This document shows, one piece after another, positions 1-12,334 of a stretch of 64,000 nucleotides of DNA. The translations under genes and the position numbers were made by a program. The DNA is taken from positions 57,069,652 to 57,133,651 of the forward strand of contig OY759265.1 in NCBI GenBank assembly GCA_963662155.1, in the 5' to 3' direction. Origin of the DNA: Lamellibrachia columna. Its lineage: Eukaryota > Annelida > Polychaeta > Sabellida > Siboglinidae. Under the pieces are notes generated by a model. The model worked only from the letters and a program-made list of their open reading frames with translations, did not search any database and had not been told where the DNA came from. Numbering within the stretch: the stretch's first letter is position 1; each line of letters begins with the position of its first letter.

Positions 1-3000
1 TGAATATTTCCATGATAAACCACCAGAGGTGTACTTCTACACAATACCCTTTCATCCAAACAGTAAGTAACTTTTTTTGCAATTAATAACATTTGTTTAC
101 TGGTACAGGTATTTGTAACATATATGTTTACTGGTACATGTATTTCTAACATTTGTTTACTGGTACAGGTTTTTGCAACATTTATGTTTACTGATACAGG
201 TATTTGTAACATATATTTTTATTGATACAGGTATTTATAACAGATATATTTACTGGTACAGGTATTTGTAAAATATGTTTACTGGTACAGGTATTAAAAA
301 AAATATGTTTACTGGTACAGGTATTTGCAACAGCTATGTTGTCAGTTACTGTCTGGTGGGAAACGTATTATATATGCACACAGCAGAGGGTAAAAATGGA
401 AACATGCATTTAGTGCACAACACAAAACCATGCATTTAGTGCAGTTGGTATCAGGTGTGATTGTACTCTTACTTTTATGTCTGAAAGTATGTTCCAGTAT
501 AGGTGGCAATTGAACACGTTGTGTTTTCCAGTTGATCCAGTCAGTGGACGGCCATGTGTCGATTTTCTTGACGATCCACAAAAATGGTCGTCAGAGTATT
601 CCATCTCCTACATCTTGCTGTCATTACAGGTGTCATCTCATTATTACTTACTTACTTACTTACAATGTCATTTTGCTGGAATGTTTTTTTATCTCTTGAT
701 CAGTGTAATTCTGAATTATAAATTGTCTACACTTAATTTATTTTGCTTTAAAATATTAAAATATATATTATGTTATATTATTGGCATGTTGAAAACAAAT
801 AATTCATTGTTGAAATAATTAAGAGTCTGTGGAATAATTACTATAGATGGTAATAAAATGTTATGAAAATGACTGTAAGCTCGCTGCACATGTTTTACAT
901 TGTCTATCGCAAACAAAATAGACTAAACTGATTTTGCCTTTGTATTAATATCTTGAGCACCACAAAGGGTAAATCCACAATACATCACACATCCATCAAC
1001 TTATGTCACCCACGACTTGCTCCCTCCAACAATGTGTTTGATTATATTATGATTTCTGCTGACAGATTTTGCCTCAAAAATGAGTTAATTGTCTTGATGT
1101 TAAGGGTTATTGTCAGACCCAGTAATGAGTGTTCTCTACAGTTGCTGCTGGATGAACCTGTCCTCCAAAACCCTGTCAATGTGGAGGCGATGACACTGGT
1201 GCTGACTCAGCCAGACAAGTACAGCAGCATCATCCATCACTGCGTCACAGCCAGCCTCCATACTCCAGGCACGTCACTCCCCATTTCATAACTTGTCACT
1301 CCCTGTGCATAATCACAACACTCCAGGCAAGTCACTCCCCATCTCATAGCTGTGTCACTCCCTGTACATAATCACAACATTCCAGGTACGTCACTCCCCA
1401 CCGCATAGCTGTGTCACTTGCTGTACATAATCACAACACTCTAGGTACGTCACTCCCCATCGCATAGCTGTGTCACTCGCTGTACATAATCACAACACTC
1501 CAGGAATGTCACTCCCCATCTTATAGCTGTGTCACTCGCTTTACATAATCACAACACTCCAGGTACGTCACTCCCCATCTCATAGCTGTGTCACTCCATG
1601 TACATAATCACAACATTCCAGGTACGTTACTCCCCATCTCATAGCTGTGTCACTTCCTGCACATAATCACAACACTCCAGGTATGTCACTCCCCATCTCA
1701 TAGCTGTGTCACTCGCTTTACATAATCACAACACTCCAAGTACGTCACTCCCCATCGCATAGCTGTGTCACTCGCTGTACATAATCACAACACTCCAGGT
1801 ACGTCACTCCCCATCTCATAGCTGTGTCACTCCCTGTACATAATCACAACACTCCAGGCACGTCACTCCCCATTTCATAGCTGTGTCACTCCATGTACAT
1901 AATCACAACACTCTAGGCACGTCACTCCCCATCTCATAGACATGTCACTCATTGCATTTAATCACAATAGTCCAGGCACGTCACTCCCCATCTCATGGCT
2001 GTATCACTCGCTGTACATAATCATAACACACCAGGCATGTCACTCTCATAGCTGCTTCTCTCTCAGTACATAATCACAATTGAATCTTTGGCAAGTTTGA
2101 TCACCACAGTTCACTCAGCTGTATAAATGAGTACCTGGCAATACAGACAGTAGTGGATATGTGAACGAATAGTCTTTGAGCAGTAATTGCAGCATGGCTG
2201 AATGCTTCCCAGAGAAGTTGAAATAGCCTTGGAATGAACAGGTCTGCCAGGGGTGAAGTGTAAAGTGCTTTGAGCAGTCCTAAGGACTGGATACCGCGCT
2301 ATATAATAACTTACCTTTACCTTTACCTTTCACTCTTATAGCTGCTTCTCTCACTGTGCATAATCACAATACTCCAGGCACGTCACTCTTATAGCCGCTT
2401 CTCTCACTGTGCATAATCACAATACTCCAGGCACGTCACTCTTATAGCTGCTTCTCTCACTGTGCATAATCACAATACTCCAGGCATGTCACTCTTATAG
2501 CCGCTTCTCTCACTGTGCATAATCACAATACTCCAGACACGTCACTCTTATAGCCGCTTCTGTCACTGTGCATAATCACAATACTCCAGACACGTCACTC
2601 TTATAGCCGCTTCTCTCACTGTGCATAATCACAATACTCCAGGCATGTCACTCTTATAGCTGCTTCTCTCACTGTGCATAATCACAATACTCCAGACACG
2701 TCACTCTTATAGCCGCTTCTCTCACTGTGCATAATCACAATACTCCAGGCATGTCACTCTTATAGCCGCTTCTCTCACTGTTCATAATCACAATACTCCA
2801 GACACGTCACTCTTATAGCTGCTTCTCTCACTGTTCATAATCACAATACTCCAGACACGTCACTCTTATAGCTGCTTCTCTCACTGTTCATAATCACAAT
2901 ACTCCAGGCACGTCACTCTTATAGCCGCTTCTCTCACTGTGCATAATCACAATACTCCAGACACGTCACTCTTATAGCCGCTTCTCTCACTGTTCATAAT

Positions 3001-6000
3001 CACAATACTCCAGACACGTCACTCTTATAGCTGCTTCTCTCACTGTTCATAATCACAATACTCCAGACACGTCACTCTTATAGCTGCTTCTCTCACTGTT
3101 CATAATCACAATACTCCAGACACGTCACTCTTATAGCCGCTTCTCTCACTGTTCATAATCACAATACTCCAGACACGTCACTCTTATAGCTGCTTCTCTC
3201 ACTGTTCATAATCACAATACTCCAGGCACGTCACTCTTATAGCTGCTTCTCTCACTGTTCATAATCACAATACTCCAGGCACGTCACTCTTATAGCTGCT
3301 TCTCTCACTGTTCATAATCACAATACTCCAGACACGTCACTCTTATAGCCGCTTCTGTCACTGTGCATAATCACAATACTCCAGACACGTCACTCTTATA
3401 GCTGCTTCTCTCACTGTTCATAATCACAATACTCCAGGCACGTCACTCTTATAGCCGCTTCTCTCACTGTTCATAATCACAATACTCCAGGCACGTCACT
3501 CTTATAGCTGCTTCTCTCACTGTGCATAATCACAATACTCCAGACACGTCACTCTTATAGCTGCTTCTCTCACTGTTCATAATCACAATACTCCAGGCAC
3601 GTCACTCTTATAGCTGCTTCTCTCACTGTTCATAATCACAATACTCCAGACACGTCACTCTTATAGCTGCTTCTCTCACTGTTCATAATCACAATACTCC
3701 AGACACGTCACTCTTATAGCTGCTTCTCTCACTGTTCATAATCACAATACTCCAGGCACGTCACTCTTATAGCTGCTTCTCTCACTGTTCATAATCACAA
3801 TACTCCAGGCACGTCACTCTTATAGCTGCTTCTCTCACTGTTCATAATCACAATACTCCAGGCACGTCACTCTTATAGCTGCTTCTCTCACTGTTCATAA
3901 TCACAATACTCCAGACACGTCACTCTTATAGCTGCTTCTCTCACTGTTCATAATCACAATACTCCAGGCACGTCACTCTTATAGCTGCTTCTCTCACTGT
4001 TCATAATCACAATACTCCAGGCACGTCACTCTTATAGCTGCTTCTCTCACTGTTCATAATCACAATACTCCAGGCACGTCACTCTTATAGCTGCTTCTCT
4101 CACTGTTCATAATCACAATACTCCAGACACGTCACTCTTATAGCCGCTTCTGTCACTGTGCATAATCACAATACTCCAGACACGTCACTCTTATAGCTGC
4201 TTCTCTCACTGTTCATAATCACAATACTCCAGACACGTCACTCTTATAGCCGCTTCTCTCACTGTTCATAATCACAATACTCCAGGCACGTCACTCTTAT
4301 AGCTGCTTCTCTCACTGTTCATAATCACAATACTCCAGACACGTCACTCTTATAGCTGCTTCTCTCACTGTTCATAATCACAATACTCCAGGCACGTCAC
4401 TCTTATAGCTGCTTCTCTCACTGTTCATAATCACAATACTCCAGGCACGTCACTCTTATAGCTGCTTCTCTCACTGTGCATAATCACAATACTCCAGGCA
4501 CGTCACTCTTATAGCCGCTTCTCTCACTGTGCATAATCACAATACTCCAGACACGTCACTCTTATAGCTGCTTCTCTCACTGTGCATAATCACAATACTC
4601 CAGACACGTCACTCTTATAGCTGCTTCTCTCACTGTTCATAATCACAATACTCCAGACACGTCACTCTTATAGCCGCTTCTCTCACTGTTCATAATCACA
4701 ATACTCCAGACACGTCACTCTTATAGCCGCTTCTCTCACTGTTCATAATCACAATACTCCAGGCACGTCACTCTTATAGCTGCTTCTCTCACTGTGCATA
4801 ATCACAATACTCCAGACACGTCACTCTTATAGCTGCTTCTCTCACTGTGCATAATCACAATACTCCAGACACGTCACTCTTATAGCCGCTTCTCTCACTG
4901 TGCATAATCACAATACTCCAGACACGTCACTCTTATAGCTGCTTCTCTCACTGTTCATAATCACAATACTCCAGACACGTCACTCTTATAGCCGCTTCTC
5001 TCACTGTGCATAATCACAATACTCCAGACACGTCACTCTTATAGCTGCTTCTCTCACTGTGCATAATCACAATACTCCAGACACGTCACTCTTATAGCTG
5101 CTTCTCTCACTGTGCATAATCACAATACTCCAGACACGTCACTCTTATAGCTGCTTCTCTCACTGTGCATAATCACAATACTCCAGGCATGTCACTCTTA
5201 TAGCTGCTTCTCTCACTGTTCTTAATCACAATACTCCAGACACGTCACTCTTATAGCCGCTTCTCTCACTGTTCATAATCACAATACTCCAGACACATCT
5301 GTACATAGCCCTTTCCTTGTACTAATTAGTAACATGACAATGGACAGTCTAATTAGGTTCATTCTAAGGGTGATATTGTTATTGTTTACTGCATGTGTTT
5401 TTGTTAGATCTATGCAAGACAAAGTTTCAATACAGCCAATAAAATAAATTTTAATCTAGAATTTCTTACATTGTAAGTAATAAAAAAAAAAATTAATCTA
5501 ACTTTTTTATTATAGACTAAAATCCTTTTGCTATTATATTAAACAAACTATTATATTAAACAAACTATTTCAAATGGGAAATGATCCCAAACTTCCTCCA
5601 GCTAACAAAGTTGAATTGTACCTTATTTCCTATCAGGTTATTTTATCACTTATTCTCTGTAATTTTAAAAGGAACTACATCAAGAGAGAAACAATTCTGA
5701 CAACCTGGTAGTTGTACCATGAAAACTTTACATTTTCATAGCTTGCCCACCCTGACGTGTATTTAAATAAGAGTCCTATGTTTAAATTGTAGCTATTAAA
5801 TTTTTTTTTCACCTTTCAGCTCTGTCTATGTCGAGTAAGTCCAACAGTATGTCCTCAGCCAGTCGGCGCACATCCCACAAACCTGCCTCCCTGCAACCCA
5901 CCGCCAAACCACTGTCTGCCAAAACAGTGAGGAAACTCTCTTTCGAAGACTACCATGCCACCTGGCGACAGATTGCAACATCAAAACCAGTATCTAGCAT

Positions 6001-8514
6001 AGCAGACATAAATGGTAAGCACTTGTTAAGACTACATTCATTAGTTTCAGTTGTAACGCACTTAAGTTGCATCTACACTTTCATAGGGTGACCTCCATAA
6101 TATATTACTTTGTATTTGACAGTTTGTTTAATGGAAAAAAATATATATATTACAGAATTTTTTTTACTATGAGAAGTTATAAAATAAATGTATGTGGCAT
6201 AACTGAGGACATGTAGCCATATATATAATGAAACAAATATTAACACATAAAAAAGATGTTTCAATGTAATAATTTGTCAGTTATAGGTTCATGTATTCAT
6301 AACTATATCATATTTTGCAGATCAGTGGCAAAGTAGTACTGAGATTCGCTGAGACGATGGTGTTGAAACTGTTTGAACTATTGTGTTTCTACAATAAAAC
6401 CTCCAGTCTGTATAATGTTTGTCGATGCTTTCAGAAGAAGATATGGAGACCGGCCAGAGCTTATATAATGTGCAAGCTTCACAAGTTACCCAGAGCACAA
6501 AACAAGACCCGTCGCTGCAGGCAGAGTTGCTGTAAGTGACATTTCTAATAATGGTTTTCTAAAAAGTTGGATCTTTGTGAGAATTTGTTTTTTTAATATT
6601 GATGCCTGGTGTCATATACCCTGCCTAATAAAACCCATCAAACATCAGAAAAATATCCAATACAAAGTTTATCTGTGTGTCTCCATTTAACAGATCACAT
6701 GACAGTCATGTGTAGTCATAAGCTGCTACCCCTACAGGTGAGTAGCTAAACAAGTCAAAAACAAGTGAAAAGTCGTCTATAATCATGAGTACCCAGGTGG
6801 TAACACAACACTTTATTAAATTTGAATTTAACTAATGATTTGGCAATCACCAAATGATGATGGCATCTCATCTCACTTTAACAAACTGATATGTTTAGTT
6901 TATATGGAATAATGCATTTAGTTATGTACTTGGCATTCAAATGTGGGTTTTGACCTACATACATTGACCACATGTGTGCTTTCACTTAAAGTAACTTCAG
7001 AATGTGGTTGTGTATTTTCAATGGTTAACATTGGCTTTGTATTATGCACTTATATCTAACATTATTTGCTATGTTAATCATAATTAGAAGTCTAAATGAA
7101 CATTGCATTCTGATGTAAATTGCATGTTTAGCTTATTTTAAGAAACTTACTGTGAAAATTTAACTGCCTGGTTTGATAATCTTTGATAGTTTACATATTG
7201 TTTTGTAATACAAAAGCATATTAGCACTTAATGAATTACTTCCATAATTCACACAAATTCAATTGTTCCAAAGTTAGCCATTTAAAGCTTACCTAGTAGA
7301 ATTTAATATATATCACTGCGCTGTTGCATACATCACTGTGTAGTAACCGTAGCAACTACTCCATGTTTTGAGGTTAAAGGAAGGCTGCGAAGCTAGTATG
7401 TTAAAAAATTTCACAATTTTCAACAAAATGTTATGTTTCTGAGAACATGTTCAATATTGAAGTTATTTCTCAGCCTAACCAGAAAACTGTCTCTGCAGTG
7501 AAAAGGAGCTAAAGTACGGTCGATTTGACAACAAGCCTGTCGTGAAAGAGGCAAAGGAAACTCACTTGAATCGCATACAGAGAATGAAGAAACTTTACTT
7601 ACAGCCGAGAAACACACCAAGGAAAGTCAGTGAGTACCTGGTAATGTCAGTAATTCCCAAGTTCTGTTTAGTAGTTGTTGATGTAAATGTAGTTGTTGCT
7701 GTAAATGTGGGGTAACTTATGTTGAATATAGCGCACAACATTGTTGTAGCTAATAAAACAATACATTTTTTACAATTAATGGCATTATTTATTTTTTCAA
7801 ATTTGTTTCTATGTTAAAGACATGTACATGTGTGAAATGACTAGATTTTTGGGTAACATATTTGTGTCTTACTTAGACATTCATAGAGTATATTTAGGAC
7901 AAATTGTAAACAGATTTTCTATCAAATTTAGCTCACAAACTTATCCATTGCCTGGGAGAATTCCAGTGTAGATTTTTGTACTCAATAGTAATGTTTAGAT
8001 TTTCAAATGAGCTTATTTGGATAATTATAATACCTTTAACTACAGCTTATTCCTGTTGCAATAGGTTTTTACTGGATTCAGTGACATTGTATGGATTGAT
8101 TCCTGGTTTCTTGTTCAATGTAAGGCTTACATATACAGAGGGACCAAGTAACAGTGCACAAAACAGGGAGATCTACCATTGTGAGCAAGATGGATGAAGA
8201 TCTGGCACTGCGAGGGGGGAGGGGGAGTTCCCCTCTTGGTGGAAGAATAATTTTAGGATATGTTTACTTTGTTCTTGTGCTGTAGATATAACTAGGTTTA
8301 GTGGTGTATTTGGCCTATTCTTATTGTTCTGTCTGAGAAGTTTCATGTGACTTTGTATGCAGCATCAGCAGGAAGTTTCTTCCATGAAGACCTGGCGGTG
8401 GCCGGTGTAGAGACAGGGAAACATGATGAGCAGAAGGAGGAGGAAGACATGTTTGAGGAGGAGGAGAATGAGCTGGTAGCATGGACCGCCAGTCTCGATG
8501 AAGACGCCATCTAA
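1..8514 (+). CDS. UBE2U: Ubiquitin-conjugating enzyme E2 U-like, 3' part (7 exons, 5' end outside window)
   Basis: An E2 enzyme takes activated ubiquitin onto a cysteine and passes it to a substrate or E3 ligase. Inferred exons: <1-62, 532-629, 1142-1268, 5820-6014, 6435-6531, 7499-7629 and 8363-8514 (stop TAA 8512-8514). All phases join (2/0/1/1/2/1). Exon 1 reads YTIPFHPN, giving the E2 HPN motif. Exon 2 gives IDPVSGRPCVDFLDDPQKW with the active-site Cys eight residues after HPN, as in E2s. Exon 3 (VLQNPVNVEA), exon 4 (SFEDYHATWRQIATSK) and the acidic tail ending ELVAWTASLDEDAI resemble the UBE2U-specific C-terminal extension rather than short generic E2s. The donor after exon 3 is GC (CAG|GCACGT, 1269-1270). 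The last acceptor has an alternative AG 9 bases downstream. A possible exon at 6321 has an early in-frame stop and is left out. UBE2U is best known from vertebrates, so orthology rests on remembered sequence similarity. Confidence 0.85.
100..330. repeat. ~30-bp tandem repeat in UBE2U intron
   Basis: About seven diverged copies of a unit around TTTACTGGTACAGGTATTTG lie in the intron between the first two visible UBE2U exons. Each unit contains CAGGTATTTG, which resembles a 5' splice site, but it is not a copy of the neighbouring exon junction. Confidence 0.8.
1262..2085. repeat. ~60-bp minisatellite seeded by a UBE2U exon-intron junction
   Basis: Around 13 units run from the end of UBE2U exon 3 into its intron. 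The first unit is the real junction (ACTCCAG|GCACGTCACTCCCC at 1262 onward). Later units repeat ACTCCAG followed by GCACGT, GTACGT, GTATGT or GCAAGT, so the 5' splice site is copied many times. Several copies have the canonical GT where the true donor has GC. The unit carries an in-frame stop right after the junction (1289-1291), so downstream copies cannot extend the coding region. Confidence 0.9.
2086..2335 (+). mobile_element. tRNA-derived SINE inserted in the UBE2U minisatellite
   Basis: The insert begins with a degenerate tRNA-like head (GTTTGATCACC resembles a Pol III B box), followed by CACTCAGCTGTATAAATGAG. The body contains AAAGTGCTTTGAGCAG and CGCGCTATATAA, typical of the conserved 3' domain of many animal SINEs. 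The 3' end is a (TTTACC)n tail at 2310-2330. It divides the ~60-bp array on its left from the 53-bp array on its right. A degenerate relative is seen near 55545-55650. Confidence 0.7.
2332..5300. repeat. 53-bp minisatellite, about 56 copies, UBE2U intron
   Basis: The unit is CACTCTTATAGCYGCTTCTC followed by TCACTGTKCATAATCACAAT and ACTCCAGRCACGT. It is clearly a shortened, re-amplified version of the ~60-bp junction-derived unit on the other side of the SINE. Units carry either CCAGGCACGT (GC-donor-like) or CCAGACACGT (splice site lost). The array takes up most of the 4.5-kb intron between UBE2U exons 3 and 4. Confidence 0.95.
5301..8362 (+). other. UBE2U introns without recognised elements
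   Basis: Apart from the exons at 5820-6014, 6435-6531 and 7499-7629, this stretch is A/T-rich intron sequence. The 5301-5819, 6015-6434, 6532-7498 and 7630-8362 intervals show no tandem array, TIR element or further exon that fits the splice phases. Confidence 0.5.
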
Positions 8515-8930
8515 GGTCTTCACATTGTATGGACCGCCAGTCTCGATGAAGACGCCATCTAATGTCTTCACATTGTATGGACCGCCAGTCTCGATGAAGA
8601 CGCCATCTAATGTCTTCACATTGTATGGACCGCCAGTCTCGATGAAGACGCCATCTAAGGTCTTCACATTGTATGGACCGCCAGTCTCGATGAAGATGCC
8701 ATCTAACATCTTCACATTGCGTGGACTGTCAGTCTCAATGACGGCGCCATCTAATGTCTTCACAAATTCACATTGCATGCACCGCCAGTCTCGATGAAGA
8801 CACCATCTAACGTCTTCACAAATTCACATTGTGTGGACCGCCAGTCTCGATGAAGACGCCATCTAATGTCTTCACATTGTGTGGACCACAAGTCTCGATG
8901 AAGATGCCATCTAACGTCTTCATTCTCTTC
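8481..8930. repeat. 48-bp tandem repeat made from the UBE2U stop-codon region
   Basis: The first unit is the last coding bases of UBE2U (ATGGACCGCCAGTCTCGATG to the TAA at 8512) plus about 15 bases of 3' UTR. It is repeated about nine times with a 48-bp period (starts at 8481, 8529, 8577 and so on). Two later copies carry an extra partial insertion (8764-8830). Because 48 is divisible by three and the first copy holds the stop, later copies are 3' UTR or flank and make spurious ORFs on both strands. Confidence 0.92.
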
Positions 8931-9181
8931 ATATCAGCATGCTTTCAATCTCACTTGACTTAGAAACCTTCTCCATGCCTAGGTATAACAGACCATTGAG
9001 AAATTACACCAAAGGGGGTAGGGGGCATGTGCCAAAATATTACGGAGCATTATGAGGGGAGGGGTGTTTACATTACTGTTATGTAACACCACCGGGGTAT
9101 ATATTTTAAAGCTCAAAGCACTATTTTTATCGGTACCGAAATGAGTAAGAAATTTCTCAGTATCAGAGTTGAAAACATTTA
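8931..9181. other. Unassigned intergenic sequence
   Basis: No gene is visible. A weak inverted similarity exists between 8992-9012 (CCATTGAGAAATTACACC) and the reverse complement of 9977-10003 (GGTCCATTCCAAAATTACG), so this may be the left part of an older element into which the piggyBac-like MITE at 9182 inserted. Confidence 0.3.
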
Positions 9182-9870
9182 TTAACCCATCAGACCCCAC
9201 AACGGCAGCGGCGGGCCACTCTGTGCAGTCCTGGAACGGCTGCCACCGGCCGCATACAGGACCCTCTATTTAAAAAAAAACCTGGCGAATAACTACTGAA
9301 CTAAACACTTACCAAATTTTGCCACACCCTAGCGGATACATTTTGCAACAACAACAGCTCGTTACATGCATGTGTTGCCCTTTCAGAAATCTTGATTTTC
9401 ATCGGTTTTGTTCACGCTATCTCGAAAATTTTTATTTATATATTTGTCATGATAAAATATGGTGTAACCTGAAAAATTAACCGTCAGAATTTTTTTTTTT
9501 TTTCAGTGGTGCAAAGCTAACACATATAGCTACATTTTCTTCGCTGGGTTGCATAGGGTTATAGCATGGGATCATTGTCAAATGTCAATCGCAAGGTAGA
9601 TTAACTTTCAAAGTTTTAACAAACTTACTATTTTGTCTTTGCAAATTGTGACCAAATGTCAACATTTTATTAATATATCCTATTTCTATGTATACATGCA
9701 TATGGAAAAATTACTACTCTTCAAAATAAACACAACTGGTAATTGTCAATGTTGAATAGTTTTTTTCTACAGATTTTTTAACACAAGGAGGTAAAATCGC
9801 TCGAAATTTGCCAGAAATCCTGGGAACAGGGGAGCATGTTTTAATAAAATCCTGGGGCCTAATGGGTTAA
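9182..9870. mobile_element. piggyBac-type MITE with TTAA target sites
   Basis: The 689-bp element starts TTAACCCATCAGACCCCA and ends with a sequence whose reverse complement is TTAACCCATTAGGCCCCA: an 18-bp terminal inverted repeat with two mismatches. The TTAA at each end plus an inner CCC is the signature of piggyBac-superfamily insertions. There is no transposase ORF, so it is non-autonomous. Its interior is A/T-rich with a T-run at 9490-9503. Confidence 0.75.
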
Positions 9871-10855
9871 CAGGCGAAAGCATGACCAAATGATATTTGG
9901 GTGATTTTCATGAAATGGGGTGGGGTAGTTGTTGAGTGTTCTGTAATTTCATGGGGGTGTCAAATTTCCAAGAAAAGGTGTTACGTAATTTTGGAATGGA
10001 CCCTAATGATGGAACATTTTCATATTCTAGTAACTACAACCCAGTATATTTGATACTCATTAAATGTCTCAATAACAAAGGCAGTCATCAAGAAGTGCAC
10101 CCATCAGATAATTTTCACTACTCTATTAGCAGTCAGATACACCCTGGAAAGGTCGCTAAAGTTTCTGGATATCATACATTCAAGTAATTTTTGCCATGCT
10201 TGGAACTGTGAATGTGGTAGTAGCTCAGTTTTCTATGTCTAATGTTGGAAGTTGTTGTTGGTGTGCCAAATGTGTGCCTTCTTTATGCCAGTGTTTACAA
10301 CTGCAGCGCAGAGTCTTACAGTATTGTGTAATTAGAGCCATACAGTATTGTGTATTGGATGCTGATATGTGTATAAGATGTGTAGAGAAGTGCCAAGTAT
10401 TATGAACAGAATGTTTCAACCTCTGCATGGCATACAAGATATAGTACTGTGCCAAATTATAGAACAATTTCTACAGGCTGCTTTACATTAAAGGCGAACA
10501 GGTTATTTGATAAAATCGAAATATACTGTAAAAACTTACTTTCATTGGGTGAGGTTTGACAGTTTCATAAATAGATAGTAAAATAGGCAGAGTGTCTCAT
10601 GCTTAGTAGAGTTGCAGGCCATATTAAAAAGGAATACAAATATTTCTCAAGTTTGCACAATTACAATATTTATTTGTTTACACATTCACATTAGAAAATA
10701 ACATTGATGTCCATAGTTATAAAAAAAGCCATTATAGCTATTTTATCATCATTCTTTTAAGTAGATAATGTGCATCGTCCCTCGCATACTTATGCACTGG
10801 GCATCAAGTTGGCATTACGAGGAACAGCACTTCCTAGTTGCATGCCTCATTTCAC
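9871..10855. other. Unassigned intergenic sequence
   Basis: A/T-rich sequence with no recognisable gene. Short ORFs at 9936-10187 and 10196-10405 have no visible domain or splice context. The left end may belong to the same old element as 8990-9181. Confidence 0.35.
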
Positions 10856-11192
10856 TACAGGGTGTCTCAATAGTCACACATGATAGGCTTTATTCAGATT
10901 TACACATGGACAATGGTTATGAGTGATGTAGAATCACAATATACATGTGGCCTTCTGACCGAGGTAGTGTTCACACTGGACACACATGCAGAAATGATAC
11001 TTTATTGAGATTATCAATATCATGAATGTCAGCAATAACTTTCACGTCTCCAGAAGTATAACTCCAGGCCAGACAGGTTTGGTGACTGCGGCCATTCAAC
11101 AAATCCTCTTCAAAAACATCGCTAGTAACCATTTTCAACTAGTAAACATTGTAAATCTGAAAAAAACTATGCAACTTCTGAGACACCCTGTA
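10856..11192. mobile_element. mariner-type MITE (TA target site)
   Basis: An exact 16-bp inverted repeat, ACTACAGGGTGTCTCA, bounds a 337-bp segment. The TA dinucleotides at 10856-10857 and 11191-11192 are the expected Tc1/mariner target duplication, and CAGGGTGTCTCA is a mariner-like end. There is no transposase coding sequence inside. Confidence 0.72.
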
Positions 11193-11733
11193 GTAATCAA
11201 AAGTATGAGATTCAAAAGATGAAATGTATATTTGTGCGTTCTATGTACAGTACATACTACAAACAATGAAGATGCTGTCAAAACTAGCCTGAATTGTTCA
11301 CATTTTGACTGTCATTTTTCAAGTAACCATTTGCTCAATAGCTATTAAATAGTATATCTACTTGCACGCGTTGTTATATTCACTCAGTTGACAGTGTTTC
11401 TAATAATCTCGTTTGTAGAACACATGATTAAAAACATGACATCAGATGGTTGTTGCCCTCTGACAGTGGCTTACATGATTATTTGGGCCAACTGTTTTTC
11501 ATACAAAAATTTTAAGCAGGCAAGTCCCCACTACAACGACCATATTTTTTATTTCCCCCTCATTAAAATATTATTATTAATGTTGCACCACCAGACAGAC
11601 AGCTACGATACTAAGTGGTCTTATTTCCAAAGTTAAAAAATGTATAAATGTGAAAATCACACTTTGCATAAAATAATAACAGTCAATGTTAATTTGGGTG
11701 ACTAAAGCTCTGAGATCTCGTGCTACATCAGCC
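11193..11733. other. Unassigned intergenic sequence
   Basis: No gene or repeat structure was recognised between the mariner-like MITE and the 68-bp array. Only short unsupported ORFs are present. Confidence 0.4.
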
Positions 11734-12085
11734 ACGCCGCCAGTATCAGTGTGGCTGTGGCATGTGTCCATCTACGTAAAAGTTCCTTGTGCCCACCAGT
11801 AACGCCGCCAGTATCAGTGTGGCTGTGGCACGTGTCCATCTACATAAAAGTTCCTTGTGCCCACCAGTAACGCCGCCAGTATCAGTGTGGCTGTGGCACG
11901 TGTCCATCTACATAAAAGTTCCTTGTGCCCACCAGTAACGCCGCCAGTATCAATGTGGCTGTGGCATGTGTCCATCTACGTAAAAGTTCCTTGTGCCCAC
12001 CAGTAACGCCGCCAGTATCAGTGTGGCTGTGGCACGTGTCCATCTACATAAAAGTTCCTTGTGCCCGCCGGTAACGCCAACTCAA
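11734..12085. repeat. 68-bp tandem repeat, about five copies
   Basis: The unit begins ACGCCGCCAGTATCAGTGTG and ends with AAAAGTTCCTTGTGCCCACC. Starts are spaced 68 bp apart (11734, 11802 and so on). Copies differ mainly at CpG/TpG positions (GTGGCACGTG versus GTGGCATGTG, CTACGTAA versus CTACATAA), a pattern expected from methylated-CpG decay. Confidence 0.9.
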
Positions 12086-12334
12086 TTCCTTCCAATTCTT
12101 TCGTCAGTGTTATTTGGCAGCCTGAAATTAACAAAGTAACAACTGAGAACTAGAAGTGTGTTGGAATTTGTAACGTGACATTCAATCATGGTGGCCATTA
12201 TACCATAACTTGAATATGTCACGACATACTCAGTATTCAGAAAACATGCATGTAACATGAGTAAGTGTATCTAAAAATATATGAAGCACCTGAATCATTA
12301 TAAGACAACATTCAGTGGAAACATTGAACCAGAC

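Noticed and set aside
2332..5300. CRISPR-like array
   Set aside because: The repeats are contiguous with no unique spacers, and the context is a eukaryotic intron; the same applies to all other arrays here.
6321..6353. Extra UBE2U exon (DQWQSSTEIR)
   Set aside because: The acceptor is fair, but the frame meets a stop after ten codons with no donor before it; skipping it preserves phase.
8985..10005. Older TIR element surrounding the piggyBac-like MITE
   Set aside because: The inverted similarity is short and gapped and no target duplication was found, so it is noted only as a possibility.
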